Positions 33,874 to 45,683 of a DNA stretch of 64,000 nt are shown piece after piece. Made by a program: the position numbers and the translations under genes. The DNA is from Paramacrobiotus metropolitanus (lineage: Eukaryota > Tardigrada > Eutardigrada > Parachela > Macrobiotidae). The notes under the pieces are model-generated. The model did not search any database. It worked only from the letters and a program-made list of their open reading frames with translations, and had not been told where the DNA came from. The stretch is taken from contig NW_026570264.1 in the NCBI RefSeq assembly GCF_019649055.1, positions 124,001 to 188,000 of the forward strand. The letters run 5' to 3'. The number at the start of each line of letters is the position of its first letter. Within the stretch, counting starts at the first letter, position 1.

Positions 33874-35159
33874 CCGACACTGTACTGCTGTACATGATGC
33901 GTTGTTTAACCGCCATAGCCATTCCTGACTTGCTTACAACGGCGCTGCCCATGTTGCAGTTGTTGGGCTGGTGGGACGGCCACCAACGACCACCGCATCA
34001 CGCTTTGAAAAGCCTGATTAACTGTGTATGGTGCATCATGATTTTCATTGCATTTTGCTTGATTTCGGGGACAACTTATAACTTATTCGTCACAATACCT
34101 CCCCTAACTGCTGCACCAAGCGAAGTCGTAAGTGCTGCAACAAAGTTTATGTTCTGCCTGATACTACCAGTGCAGTACGCCAGTACGGTGTGGGGTTTCC
34201 GCCATCTGCGACACCATCTGGCGAACTCTCAACATTTTTTCGTAAAATATCTGGATACGCGAGATAAAGCAGCCATTATCTGCTGCACAGCTGCATTTGC
34301 CATATTCTTTGGAGTGTCATCCCTCAGTCCGGTGGAAAAATGTGTTACTGTCAGTTACTGGTCTCTGGTTGGATCCTCTGGCTCTCCAAACACTCATGGC
34401 AACGATACGTCGTCCCTATGGAACACAGTAGCGGTGATGTTACCGCAGATCAGTCTGGTACCAACTTTACACGCCAGAGTTATGACGCTGTATTTTGCGG
34501 CGTGGTCGCTGTCCATGGGCGTGCTTTTCCGCCGGTTGGAACGCCTGGCATGTAGTCACCTTACAAAAGAGCTCGTTATTCATCATGCGCAGTTGCGAAA
34601 ACTGCTGCGAACGATCGCTGAGGAAACGCAGTTGAGCACACTGTGTCATGTTACGCTGTCCTTCTTGACCGTCTTGGGAGCAGTGAGCGCCGCGCGGACG
34701 TTTAAGGCATACCACGCCGGCCAGACGTCCCTCCGGGAACAGCTCGATTCCATGGTGTTCGTCGCGACGACGTGTATTATGGTTGCGTCAATGATTTTTA
34801 CGTTCGACAAGGTCCCGAAGAACTTTTACGTGTCGAGTATTATTATACCTCCCTTTTTTTCATACAGGTGCATGACTACCGTACCGCATTGCAACCCGAG
34901 GTGATTTCCAGTCAGCCAAAAGATGTGGGCAAACTGCTGCGCGCGACCATTTACGAGTTGGATACTCGACCCGTGGGATTTCATTTTGCCGGTGTCTGCA
35001 TGATTAATCGCCAGTTTATGGCATCAGTTGAGTCAGTCACAGTACTAGTACGTGTTACTGCATATCAGAAGTTCGAAATTTTTTGTTATTCAAACGTTTT
35101 GCATTCAGATGATTGGTTTGTTGGTAACGTACGTTCTGCTGACCTTGGAGAAAACTTAA
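33874..35159 (+). CDS. Gustatory-receptor-like seven-transmembrane protein
   Basis: Proposed exons are 33874-34811 (or to 34829), 34868-35047 and 35109-35159, with GT-AG borders and phase-0 joins. The large exon encodes several hydrophobic segments, NHT/NDT-type loop sites and a basic intracellular stretch (RRLERLACSHLTKEL). The second exon has RPVGFHFAGVCMINRQF, which matches the arthropod gustatory receptor F-x-A-x-G-x-F-x-I-x-x-x-L segment before TM7. The last exon ends VTYVLLTLEKT-stop, where TYxxxxxE replaces the TYhhhhhQF signature of insect Grs. Such proteins are ligand-gated ion channel subunits of the chemosensory Gr/Or superfamily. The N-terminus is uncertain. The frame is open upstream to an acceptor at 33873, so a first exon is missing from this model (an ATG at 33389 is one candidate, but its phase does not fit). 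Two donors for intron 1 fit equally. Confidence 0.65.
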
Positions 35160-35776
35160 GTCGTGCTGTTCATCCTGGCAGATTCGCTGGTATCTTTTGC
35201 CCGCCGACATGCAGCTTGCAATCCTATGCTCCTTATTTCAAAGAAAACGCAGCATACAGCTTCTTTGTCTCTTGTTGGCTTATATTACTTTGGCGACACC
35301 ACGTACTGTCTACTGCTTGACGAGATGGGATCTACGCATTCGATTTCATGTTAATCAATTCCCCTTCCCGAATTTAAGCGAATCTGTGTCATTAAGTTAT
35401 GCGAGATTCACCTTCAGCTTGTAACTTTACTTACCAGTCTAACCTAATTAGCCAGAATAATTTGAGTAATGCACAATAGTTCGGCATTGATGCCAGTATT
35501 CAGCATGCCCTCTCTACTCACCGGGAAAGTGGCATGTCGCCAACAGGGACAGTCGTTTTCGGTGGTGCGGACATTACATATACGGTGATATACCTGATTG
35601 AGCGGACATACAATAAAACCTGTAAGAGCGTATGCCACGGATTTACGACAAAATTGCATCATTATTACAATAATTATTATTACTTTTTATTTGCATAAGC
35701 CAGTACATCGCCAATTTCGCAAAAAAAGGATTAATTACAACATAAAAATAAAATGTTTTGACCTATTATTTCCCGT

Positions 35777-35984
35777 ACTTAGGGAGTCTCTCAATTTCGA
35801 AGCAAATCTCGTTACAATACAGCAAATCCACCTCCCGAGGTGGCTTCGTATACCTTATTGGTTTCGTATTCCCGTATACCCTATGCTCGAGGTGGCTTGC
35901 GAGCGTGGCCACTGCATACAGCAACTGTACCAGAGCTATGTAGATTCGCTTCGATTCCTTCGAAATTGAGACACTCCCTTAGTA
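35777..35984. repeat. Inverted-repeat element, about 25-bp ends
   Basis: CTTAGGGAGTCTCTCAATTT and CGAAG near 35779-35803 is complementary, with few mismatches, to the end near 35958-35982 (CTTCGAAATTGAGACACTCC...). The interior contains GAGGTGGCTTCG/GAGGTGGCTTGCG repeats. It is a small non-autonomous element in the 3' flank of the Gr-like gene. Confidence 0.75.
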
Positions 35985-37120
35985 GTTACTAACTACTAGT
36001 TAATACTGGTTACTGTATATATACAGGCAAACTCAGTTATGTCAGTTGAGTGGGCAGCTACCGGGGTCTTTATTTCGGGGACAATTTTAAAATTCGCGGA
36101 GGATTTTTACTAATTACGCAGGCTTAAGACGAGCATTTTGTGAGTTTAATTGAATCTTTCAAATGCTAAGAAAAGGAATTAGAATATTATTTCGTTTCCT
36201 GTAAAATAATGAAAGATGCACTGAGGGAAAAAATCACAGGTAGGAGTATTTTGTAAAACCGATTGAAATTTCGTATACCTTATACTACGTTTTTGTAATA
36301 TATCGGTGGCATTTTTACGGGTGTCGTTTCCTTTCCCCAATTTTTATAAGCCCCGGTTTGTATTTTTCGGAATGGGTCACTATAAATTCGCAACATGAAG
36401 GCATGGGACTAGTATGTCGAGGAGGGATTCTAAAACGGGGAGGATCACTAGTCGATACAATAAGTAGGTTGCGTTTTGCACGGCGTTACTATTAACGGCA
36501 AAATTAACGACGATTTTAACGTTGATAATTTAAGGCTTCGTAAATGCGAAAAAGAGGTTGCGTTTTAGACTGGACAATTACCTCCTACAACTTTAACGGG
36601 ACGAAATTGATGAGTTTTCTTTTTCCAAACATTCATTTTCAAATTTCTTTAGTGATAACAAATATCAAAAATTTCATTTTGCAGCGTAAAAAATCAAAGC
36701 TGTTTTAGTGGGATAGAATATCAAGCAGAAACGGAATTATAATTTCCACCTAGTCAAAGAGCGCAGTATTCCATTCTGGAATACATGCGTGCCGTTTGCT
36801 GCTGCTTTAAGGCGTCAAATTTCTTACATTGTACTGGTCATTGGGTAACCCCCAGTTATACTATACTAATCTTATAACTGTATTATAATTAGTCAATAAA
36901 TTTAAAGCACGCCGTTTGAGAAATCAGTTTGATTTCAGCTGGCAAAGAAACCAGTAGCAGCAGTGCAACGGTCGGGGATTGCAATTTCTAAAAATTCGAG
37001 TCGAGTTGGCAACTCAGGATTGAATGCCCAGGCAGAAATTCACTTGGTAGACTGTCTCGCCTGCGCAGTCTTCGTGCTCAATGGTGTATATGGGCCCGGT
37101 CGTTAATTACTGAATTTCAA
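35985..37120. other. Intergenic stretch
   Basis: AT-rich, no sustained frame, nothing recognised. Confidence 0.35.
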
Positions 37121-37168
37121 CGTCGTTATTAACGAAACGATACCCCCTTCGTTTCGTTAATAACGACG
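37121..37168. repeat. 20-bp palindrome, 8-bp loop
   Basis: CGTCGTTATTAACGAAACGA (37121-37140) and its exact complement (37149-37168) flank TACCCCCT. Further CGTCGTTAAT or GTCGTTAAT words on each side (37099, 37202) suggest it is the core of a slightly larger inverted-repeat element. Confidence 0.9.
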
Positions 37169-38274
37169 GGTATTGCCGTTTAAACGTTCGGTAATTGTAC
37201 GCCGTCGTTAATTCTGTCGTCAATCGCACCCCTTCGTCGATACCGCAGCCTGCTTAATAAGCTATCTTTAACATCCGGACTTGTGTTCAAGGAAAATTGA
37301 TAGCAGACGTTTGCCCAATGTACATGAGTAGCTTTTACACTAAGCGTTTGCCAGCTGATCAATGACACCCCTTGAATGTTTTACGTTTTGTATATTCTGC
37401 GTGAGAAGGTGGCATGTTACGCTCTACCAGCTTGGATGAATTACGTTAATGGATCGTGGGGGCGTTTTATTAACGAACAACTAAACGTAACCCAGAATTA
37501 TGTATTTTGTTTCATTCAGCGAACGATGATTCTACCCGGTCAGTTGGTACTTGCTAGAGTGGGTCCGGCTCTAATCGCTGTAAGCGGTTAGGAATAGGAT
37601 GAAACGCCCTGCTTCGCTGTACAGATATAATGCCAACATTGCGAATACGACATTCTGCGCGCGAGCTTGCATGGTGAATATCCCGCGCACGCCGAACGCT
37701 TTTTCGCTTCTATGTCACTTTGCTTCACTGTAATCTACTTGTTTATCACGTGAGTATATAGGTCCTTTTTTGCATCCCATAAATGTTATCGTACTGCTCC
37801 AGCTCAGGTAGTAATTTCAGTTCTGCGGCGTCTTGAAAAACGTGATAACCGCTTGGAGCTTTGTATTTAATTCTACCACTTCGAATCCAGCTCTGAGAAT
37901 CCAAATATGTGAATATAATTACTTAATTCCTCGCAACGCTTCAGTAACGCCGTGTTATTAAAACTGCAGACGTGTTGGAATATTCCATGCTACATTTCAT
38001 GCGAGGGCTAAGATTTACGCTAGCGATCAATTAATCATGTAAATTCTTCCGCCTCGTCGACGAGCAAGCAAGTAACCTTCGACGCTTACAACTGCCGTTG
38101 CGGGACGCCGGGAGTATTTCGATGCTAAATTTGCTCCACAAAAAGCTTACCTTCCGCCATATCCGTTGATATTTCCAGTCAGCAATATCTCTTTTCTCCA
38201 TTATCAATAAATAACTACGTTAGATTCGTGAGGTAAATCAGGGCTGTATATCTTGATTTTCCCTGGAAAAAGCC
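37169..38274. other. Upstream flank of GPCR array member 3
   Basis: No gene recognised. Frames at 37180-37368 (minus) and 37376-37591 are short and featureless. Confidence 0.35.
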
Positions 38275-39239
38275 ATGGAGCACCCAAACATCACAAACTT
38301 TAGTGACACGACAATCAACGGCAACATCACCGACGAATCCATCGTAACGCTACGCCATTCAGCTGCCGGTTGGACCATCCTGGTGACCCTTAAACTGCTC
38401 ATCTCGGTGGTTTCCGTTCTTCTCAACTCCGCCGTTCTGCTCATCCACTATTTCATTCCGGTCTATGTAAATCCGTTCAGCGTGTACCTGTTGGCGCTGT
38501 ACTTAGCCAACCTCTTCTACATCCTCACCTCGCGTCCCATGGAGATCCTCGACGAGCTCTTCGGCCTCTACCCCAACGCCGGCTATCCCGTTTGCATGCT
38601 GTATCTCTACCAAAAGGTCAGCAGCATCGTCCCGATTCTTTTCCACGTTCTCATCTCCCTCAACCGTGTATGGGCCATGACCTTTCCCGTCTCCTACCGC
38701 GAACGCCACACGCGTCGCCTGGCGGTATTCATCTGCATCGGTACCGTTGCTTACGTCCATCTTCTCAATTTACCTCCGTATTTAATCGACGTGCTCCACT
38801 TTTATCCATCGGTATTTGGCAAGTACCACGACTGCGGTCATCTGTCTACTAATTCGATGGATTTCCCAAAAGTGGATGAAATCATCAACCGGATTCTGCC
38901 GACACTGATTGTATTAGTTTGTTATATCTTCATCATCGTGAAACGGAGGAGTAATCGGATCAGTGCGAGCCGGTGTTCGACACGTACGAAACATGAGGAT
39001 TACTCGCAGCAACCGGGTCCGCTACGGCGCTCCGTCAAGCCGTTCGTTATCGTCAGCGTGACGTCAATTAGTCTCCTAATTTGTTATCTACCGGTCCAAG
39101 TTATTTTCTTTCTGGGGCTATTTTTCGCATAAGTTTGCCAAGAAACGTCTACAGCGCCGTGACCACGTTGTATTCTATGCAAATGATTGTCGACCCGCTC
39201 ATGTGGATGTGCAGTCTGCGTCCCACCAGGAAGCCATAA
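38275..39239 (+). pseudogene. Divergent GPCR, array member 3, frameshifted before TM7
   Basis: The frame is intact from MEHPNITNF through TM6 (ICYLPVQVIFFLGLFF). A one-base loss in the TTTTTC run near 39120-39127 then gives a premature TAA at 39130-39132. In the +1 frame the missing part continues cleanly as RISLPRNVYSAVTTLYSMQM and IVDPLMWMCSL, to a TAA at 39237-39239, closely matching 43543 and 47205. So the lesion is a single indel and the rest is conserved. It is either a very young pseudogene or a homopolymer sequencing error. As elsewhere in the family, NRV replaces DRY (LNRVWAMTFP), and TM6 has CYLP in place of CWxP. Truncation as read would remove TM7. Confidence 0.8.
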
Positions 39240-41519
39240 GATTAATAATAATATGCTGCACGGATTATTAGATGCCATTGCAAAATTATGTAATAATGCT
39301 GTAGCGGTATAATGATTGGTTAAGATTGTGGAATGATTACGATGGTGATTCATCGATGGAGGATGACGGTGATGAATCTTCATCACCAAATGTCACCACC
39401 ATCATCAGCATTATGATGACGTTATTGCAAAACTATTATATTATAGATGTTATAATGTTGGTAATATTTTAGACTTCGGAGTTTATCATGAATGTACGAA
39501 ATTTTCGAAAGTTTAAATGATAGACGAAAGCACAGACGAAGACACTGAATTGATAGTAAGATATATCGTCGAGTTTCTTATTCGTACACAACCCCGTCCG
39601 ACCATTTACCGCTTAAAATTTCAGCTAGTAAGTAGCGAACGCTATGTTTTCACTTGGATTTAAGGCCTCTGCACTACAGATATGGCATAATATATCTATT
39701 TCTTCAAATATATTTGGACACTTTCCTTCACATTTTGTAATTTCATATTTTCTTTTCTAATGCTTGCTTTTGCCACACAACGAGCGGCGCTCCTCATCGC
39801 GAATTCTCTCTGCAAAATTCATCGAATGGCTGCTGCGCAATTTTTTTGTGTAGTTAGGTCGTATCCAGTTTTCTTTGCACCCGATAAAGAAGGTTGTGCC
39901 GTAGATGCCGACATCTAACCACCGATTACCAAGCGGTGTGTTGCCAAAAGGTCGGCTTCCTGCCTGGGAAATCTCCCCCATGCGCCCGCACGATTCTACC
40001 TTTGTGCCCGAGCAGTTCTACCAAAAAAATTGGCATGTTACAAACCACTATATCCCGTTAATCAATAGGTCACCCGGTGGGAAGTAGTATGCCCCGCAGG
40101 TATTTTCGCGGTATGAACGTTATTTGAGATGATGTTTGACCTTCCTGACTTTTTAAAGCCTTCATCTACTCGTCCAAACAACGAAGCTGGCCGACACGTG
40201 AGGAGCGGAACCAATTACTACGATGCAGTCGGTGGGCGTGCAGTAATACGGTAAGAGACTGCCAAGTGCCATCCCACTAATTGCGAAGCTGCATACTTGC
40301 TGCGAAAATAACCAGGCGTGAAATCTCCCTGCCATGAAATATGATATACACAGTACACTGCGCACGATGCGTTTAATTAGAAATTAAGGAATACCTTAGA
40401 GACGAGGCGATAACGTGAGACGCACAGAGTTTGCTGCACGAATGTAACAAAGTAAGCTAGTAAAGCTACTAGTGGTGTTGCTTATTAGAACGTAAGTAAG
40501 TTGTTGACTTTGCCAGGTAGATCCTAATTTAAATTAAATCAAATCGGAATTTATTACAATTAAACGCAATCAATAATGAAAGCGTCACAGAAAAAAAACT
40601 AGCGCAAACACCGTCTACAAAAATTTCAATACCACATGCCGACGAAATTAACACGTAACAATCACGAAAACAGCTGTAACTCGTAACAATCACGAAACGT
40701 CTCGTAACAATCAGCTGCATACGGTGCCCGTATGCAGCTGCACACGCGAGCGGCTTCCTACAGATGCTTATCACACTCTTTTACAAAAAATTGTGGTAGC
40801 ACCCAACATTCGAATATTCTTTTAGAAAACTAATCCGTAACTCAGTATCTGGGATAGGAGCGCATGAAGATACAATATCAAGGCACATTTTCTTCTGCGA
40901 GTCATTGTTATGCTGTCCTCATCCAGCAAACGAAAGACCTGGACAATTCTGAATTTGAGTTGGGTTTGGTTTGGCAAGTCAGGTGTCATAATTATGGCTA
41001 TGGACTATAATGCCACTCCCTTTTCAAACCAAGGTTCTCCTGGAGGAAAACACATACAGGGCGCCGCGAGGGGGTAGCGTATACTCCCTTTCGGAGCAAC
41101 TCCACCGGAAGAATCGTGCGCTGGTGTAATAAAATGGGCCGAACGCATGGAAATTCCATATAAAGAGGTCAAGTGATGGCTCTTTTGCGCCACTTTTCTA
41201 TGATTGCTGGATTGAGGAGTGTAAAAGTTCGGGCGGTAGTTGCAGCTTCCCACGGGCATGTGGTACTGAAAGACAGTTTTTTCAGCTCTTCGAGTCTTCA
41301 CACACGCACCTTTTCTGCAAGTATTTTTGCACCTTTCTGCACTAGCCCTTTCGTTGGGCCCCTTTCGTAATAGATTGTTTTGCTATATTAGTAAGATATG
41401 CATCAGTCGGGACTCGGAATGATTCGTTCTAGCTAGCGTTTCTAGCTGCTACTACTGCTTCGCTTCTGTCGTACTCTGTACTTGCTAACTATTGCAACCG
41501 AAAAGAAACAGGGAACACA
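39240..41519. other. Intergenic stretch
   Basis: A GATGATGATTCATCATCACC-like low-complexity patch at about 39340-39420. A tandem CTCGTAACAATCACGAAA word with TCAGCTGCATACGG and its mirror near 40655-40745. No gene called. Confidence 0.4.
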
Positions 41520-41632
41520 ATGCGTTTTCCTTTTGCGTCGTTTTTGATTTGTTTGACGGGCGCCGTTCTTCTGCTGTATCCTGTCGATGGCTTCCCCGTC
41601 CGCGCCAATGCTTACTCGCCTAACTTGAATGG
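41520..41632 (+). CDS. Candidate first exon of a secreted protein
   Basis: ATG at 41520 opens MRFPFASFLICLTGAVLLLY, then PVDGFPVRANAYSPNLN, ending at a GTATGG donor (exon end about 41632). Residues 1 to about 25 look like a signal peptide. The downstream exon is not resolved. Near 42560-42690 two plus-strand frames are open behind plausible acceptors (one reads FGNAFAEMFRSVGRKLRDP to a TGA), but neither joins with certainty. It may be a peptide precursor, but this is an incomplete model. Confidence 0.35.
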
Positions 41633-43542
41633 TATGGCCGTTTTCCAAACTTTTTTTTACGTCTCAGTTGTCAACGTTTAACGAAAGGTAAGAAAAAGAA
41701 GACTGCACAAAAGATTTGCCTACGCGCAACATTTGCCGATTTCGCTGACAGTAGCGGCAGTTTGCAGTTCAGAATTCGTACATGCGTTTTTCTGAATGTT
41801 GAAGCTGTTAAAATATTTGCCTCAGTCCGTGGCGTCTCATATAGCCCATGCGTAGGTCGGATTGTTATTCTTCCAAAAACTGGAACAACGTTATTTTTCT
41901 TTATCACATTTGTCGTTTCAATTTTCCTACCAATCTTCGTCGTGACTAGTTGGCTTGAAAATAACCAGCGCATGAGCACTGGTAACGTAAGAGGGTTTGC
42001 GCACTGGGCCCCAGCATGCAGTCCATTGGGTGCAGTTTGTTTCTCGCGTATTTAATGACCAACCAAGTAGCAAAATTAAAACGTGCGGCTGGCGCCGCTT
42101 AATCGGCCCTGGAGAAATTCATGTCCGATCTAAGTAACCGATTCCAAAGCTATTTCGAACATTTTGGCGCATCAGAAACTCGGAAAAAATGTGATGGGCA
42201 AAATTTGTACTCTGTAGTAAACTTTTAATTGTTTTGCACATTTCAACTGTATGGTCAATTGTCAGTAAATAATTGCTGTTTGCTACTTCTAAACAGCACT
42301 GACTCAAAGCAAGTGTGTGCAGTAATTTCCGTCGCCTGTTACTTGAACTTCGCTCCGCGCTGTTTTGTACAAGATATTCTTGACTCTAATTTTCGAAAGC
42401 TGATAAGCATAAAGTAATGAAGAACGCTGAACAGGTAAAGCCGTTCTTCTCTTGAGACCAGCTACAGAGTACAGTGCCCAAAATAAAAGCCACATGCTGA
42501 TTTTCTAAAGAAAAACGGTCTTATTTATTCCGTTAGTTTCCTTGAACGCTGCAAACCAAGGTTTCTGCTTTATCAGCTGGCCGTTAATACCCTCGGAACT
42601 TTTGGGAACGCGTTTGCGGAGATGTTCCGTTCCGTTGGAAGGAAGCTACGGGACCCGATAGGAGATTCTCGTTCATTGCCTTTCTGAGACAGCAGTGAAG
42701 TCTGGCTGTGGGTAGGGGTAACGCGGCCGTTGTTCTTGGTGCGCTGAATACAAAACGCGAGGTCGAATAAGTGGGAGAGCTCTAATGATTTTGGGTGTTT
42801 TTTTAACATTTAGATATGCATCATTTTTCGTAGTGTGACCGCGAAGACTATTTTTGTTACGTGACTATTGCCTGATAAACAGATACAGCTTTCTGCTGAT
42901 AAATGTTTTATATTAAATCTGTGATCGACGAAGTCGGGGACTGAAATCTCGTCGCGAAACGCTTAGTCGGCCATTTTCCGGTTGTGCACATCTGTAAACA
43001 TTTCGTCACGTGGCTGCTAGATGGTTCCCTGACGCTTTTGTGGTTTATGAGCGAGAAAATAGTAAGAAATTACACTGATGATCGAAATACTCGTATTATC
43101 TTAATTCAAAACCGTTGTTTCCAGACCAGCATGGCAGTTCGGTACAATTATCGCGACACACCCAGAACGAAATCCGGTCTCATTCGCATTTAAACGAATG
43201 CGTATCCGCACATCTCTTTCATGCACATCATCTTCATCGCGCGTATCCGCACATCTCTTCCTGTCCCCAGCAAGATCGCATGTCTTGTGTGAGCTGCAGT
43301 TAATACTCCGTTAATCACAGTTTAAAGAAGCTTACCACGTACTTGCAAGGCTAACCGGTAATTAAAATTACAGAGGCACGGCAATCATCATGGAGATCCA
43401 GTGACAATTTACACATAACGCAACGGTATCCATGCACTGGCGTCCAGTACGCAGTTTTTGACGGAACAATTATTCTTTCGACATCAGACCACGAACGTCA
43501 AGAGGGATTCTATACACTGTGTATTTCGTTAACGATCGAATC
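41633..43542. other. Intergenic or intronic stretch before array member 4
   Basis: Apart from the possible downstream exon at about 42560-42690, I see only short frames. CGTATCCGCACATCTCTT occurs twice at 43201-43260 (a 45-bp direct duplication). Confidence 0.35.
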
Positions 43543-44520
43543 ATGGCATACCCAAACACCACGATCTTTAATGCCACCATCCATAACGTCACCAACCTCG
43601 ATTCCTCCGTCATAACGCTGCGCCATTCGGCCGCCGGATGGACAGCATCGGTGACCATCAAACTCCTCATCTCCGTGGTCTCCGTGCTTCTCAACTCCTC
43701 CGTACTCCTCATCCACTACTTCGTTCCTGCCTATATTAATCCGTTTAGCGTGTACCTGTTGGCGCTGTATCTTGCTAACATCTTCTACATCCTCACCTCG
43801 CGTCCCATGGAGATCCTCGACGAACTCTACGGCCTCTATCCGGCCGCTGGCTACCCACTGTGCATGTTATACCTCTACCAGAAGGTCAGCAGCATCGTTC
43901 CGGTCCTGTTTCACGTCCTCATCTCTCTTAACCGGGTGTGGGCCGTGACCTTTCCCGTCTCATACCGGCAACGCCACACCCGTCGCTTAGCGGTGTACAT
44001 CTGCCTTGGTACCGTCGCCTACGTCCACTTCCTCAACTTGCCACCGTATTTAGTCGACACCCTCAAATATTACCCACCGGTCTATGCAAAATACCACGAC
44101 TGCGGGCACGTCTCCGTAAATTTTCTGGATTTCCCCCGTGTGGACGAAATTATTAATCGTCTTCTACCGACATTTATTGTACTGACGACATACATCTTCA
44201 TCATTGTAAAGCGCTGGAAACGGAAGGCCGGAAATCAGGTCAGTGCGAGCAAATCGCTAACACGCACCACACAAGAGCAGTCGCTGAAGACGTTGGAAAC
44301 GTCACGCCGCTCGGTGAAGCCGTTTATCGTCGTCAGCGTGACGACAGCCAGTGTGCTGATATGCTATGTGCCGGTACAGATTGTCTTCTTCCTGGTGTTG
44401 TTTTTCCGCATGAATCTGCCGGGGAGCGTGTACAGTGCCGTGACCACGCTATACTCACTGGAGATGATCGTGGATCCGCTCATGTGGATGTGCAGTCTGC
44501 ACCGCACTAAGAAGCCATAG
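43543..44520 (+). CDS. Divergent rhodopsin-class GPCR, array member 4, intronless (325 aa)
   Basis: The start at 43543 (MAYPNTTIFN) is preferred over an in-frame ATG at 43519 because it aligns with MDHPNIT and MEHPNIT of the neighbours. N-glycosylation sites (NTT, NAT, NVT) lie in the N-terminus. TM1/TM2 are followed by TSRPMEILDELYGLYP. TM3 has LCMLYLYQKVSSIVPVLFHV and ends LNRVWAVTFP (NRV instead of DRY). The loop-2 cysteine is in DCGHVSV. Loop 3 is basic (KRWKRKAGNQ). TM6 has CYVPVQ in place of CWxP. TM7 reads SLEMIVDPLMWMCSL, lacking NPxxY. Very close in sequence to 38275 and 47205, so a recent tandem duplication. Seven-pass plasma-membrane receptor, ligand unknown. Confidence 0.9.
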   Translation: MAYPNTTIFNATIHNVTNLDSSVITLRHSAAGWTASVTIKLLISVVSVLLNSSVLLIHYFVPAYINPFSVYLLALYLANIFYILTSRPMEILDELYGLYPAAGYPLCMLYLYQKVSSIVPVLFHVLISLNRVWAVTFPVSYRQRHTRRLAVYICLGTVAYVHFLNLPPYLVDTLKYYPPVYAKYHDCGHVSVNFLDFPRVDEIINRLLPTFIVLTTYIFIIVKRWKRKAGNQVSASKSLTRTTQEQSLKTLETSRRSVKPFIVVSVTTASVLICYVPVQIVFFLVLFFRMNLPGSVYSAVTTLYSLEMIVDPLMWMCSLHRTKKP

Positions 44521-45683
44521 CTACTGTAGTTAGATAGCACTTTTCGTATTCTGTAGCATCTACAGATATAAGGTCATACGCGTTTTATTATTGTCGTCGC
44601 CGCTTATGCTACTGGCAATTGCAGCATATTTTGTTTCGTGCTCGTTTTCTCGTGCTCGAAATTCTTCATCGTATATTTTCAATGCTTTCTTATACGCCAT
44701 TTTATCATCTTTGCGTAATGCTAACAAACTGTTACGACGTCATTTCACCGATACGTAGTTGGTCGCCTTAACGACGCGCCGCGAACATGATACTTGTAGT
44801 CAGGCGGCTCATGCCCCCCTTTTTGCCGCCTGATAAGTGATCCTGAGAATTAAATTACAAACACACCGGAAAACCATACAGACACCAGAAATGCAAGCAC
44901 CTTGCCTGTAATTAAGCAGTAGGTAATTAACTAAAAACCTCATTAACCGGCCGGATGTTATTTCGCTGCGAGGAAAAACTAAACCTGCCATCCGGCTGTT
45001 TCCCCTCGACGAAGAAAGATGCGTAATGTAATGACACAGGTACATGTATTCGAAATCCTGATTTCGATATACAGTTCCCATGGCCCCAATAGAGCTGCAC
45101 GCGTAGATCACTATATACCGAATGCAATACGTAAGCAGGTGATTTGACCTACTCGTATGTCTATAATTAAAGTTCTGCTAATAAATTACTTGTGCTGTCG
45201 CTTTGGTACTGTAATTGTCGCTCTTATCTAACGCTTTTGCTTGACTATTCCATCAGCGACTGTACTGCCTCAAAAAAATTTAATTATGACTTGGACAGAT
45301 TCGGTGTCGTACTGTTAAATGGAAAGTTCCTTATGCGTAAAGCGTTAAGTTATGCGTCCTTTTTGTAGCAGGATAGTAGTCATGTTCACTGTGTACAAGG
45401 CACGCAATTCTTTTTACTATGTAGTTTTTCATTTCATTTGATTTTTTTTGTTATTCCAATTTATTAATGTAACAATCATAACGTTATCCACTGACACTCC
45501 ATGTTTTCATCTGTTGTACTTACTAGATTACCGTACAAAAGAAAATTTCAACGTGATCGGAAATTTTCGCCATTTGATATCCAAATGAAAAACCGGCACA
45601 AATATTGTCGCATATAGGTATTTCTTGCTAATGCGACAATCATGTTATCGTAAAATATATTAACGACTTCCACTGCTGATATA
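44521..45683. other. Intergenic between array members 4 and 5
   Basis: No sustained frame. A minus-strand frame at 44809-45111 has no domain. Confidence 0.4.
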
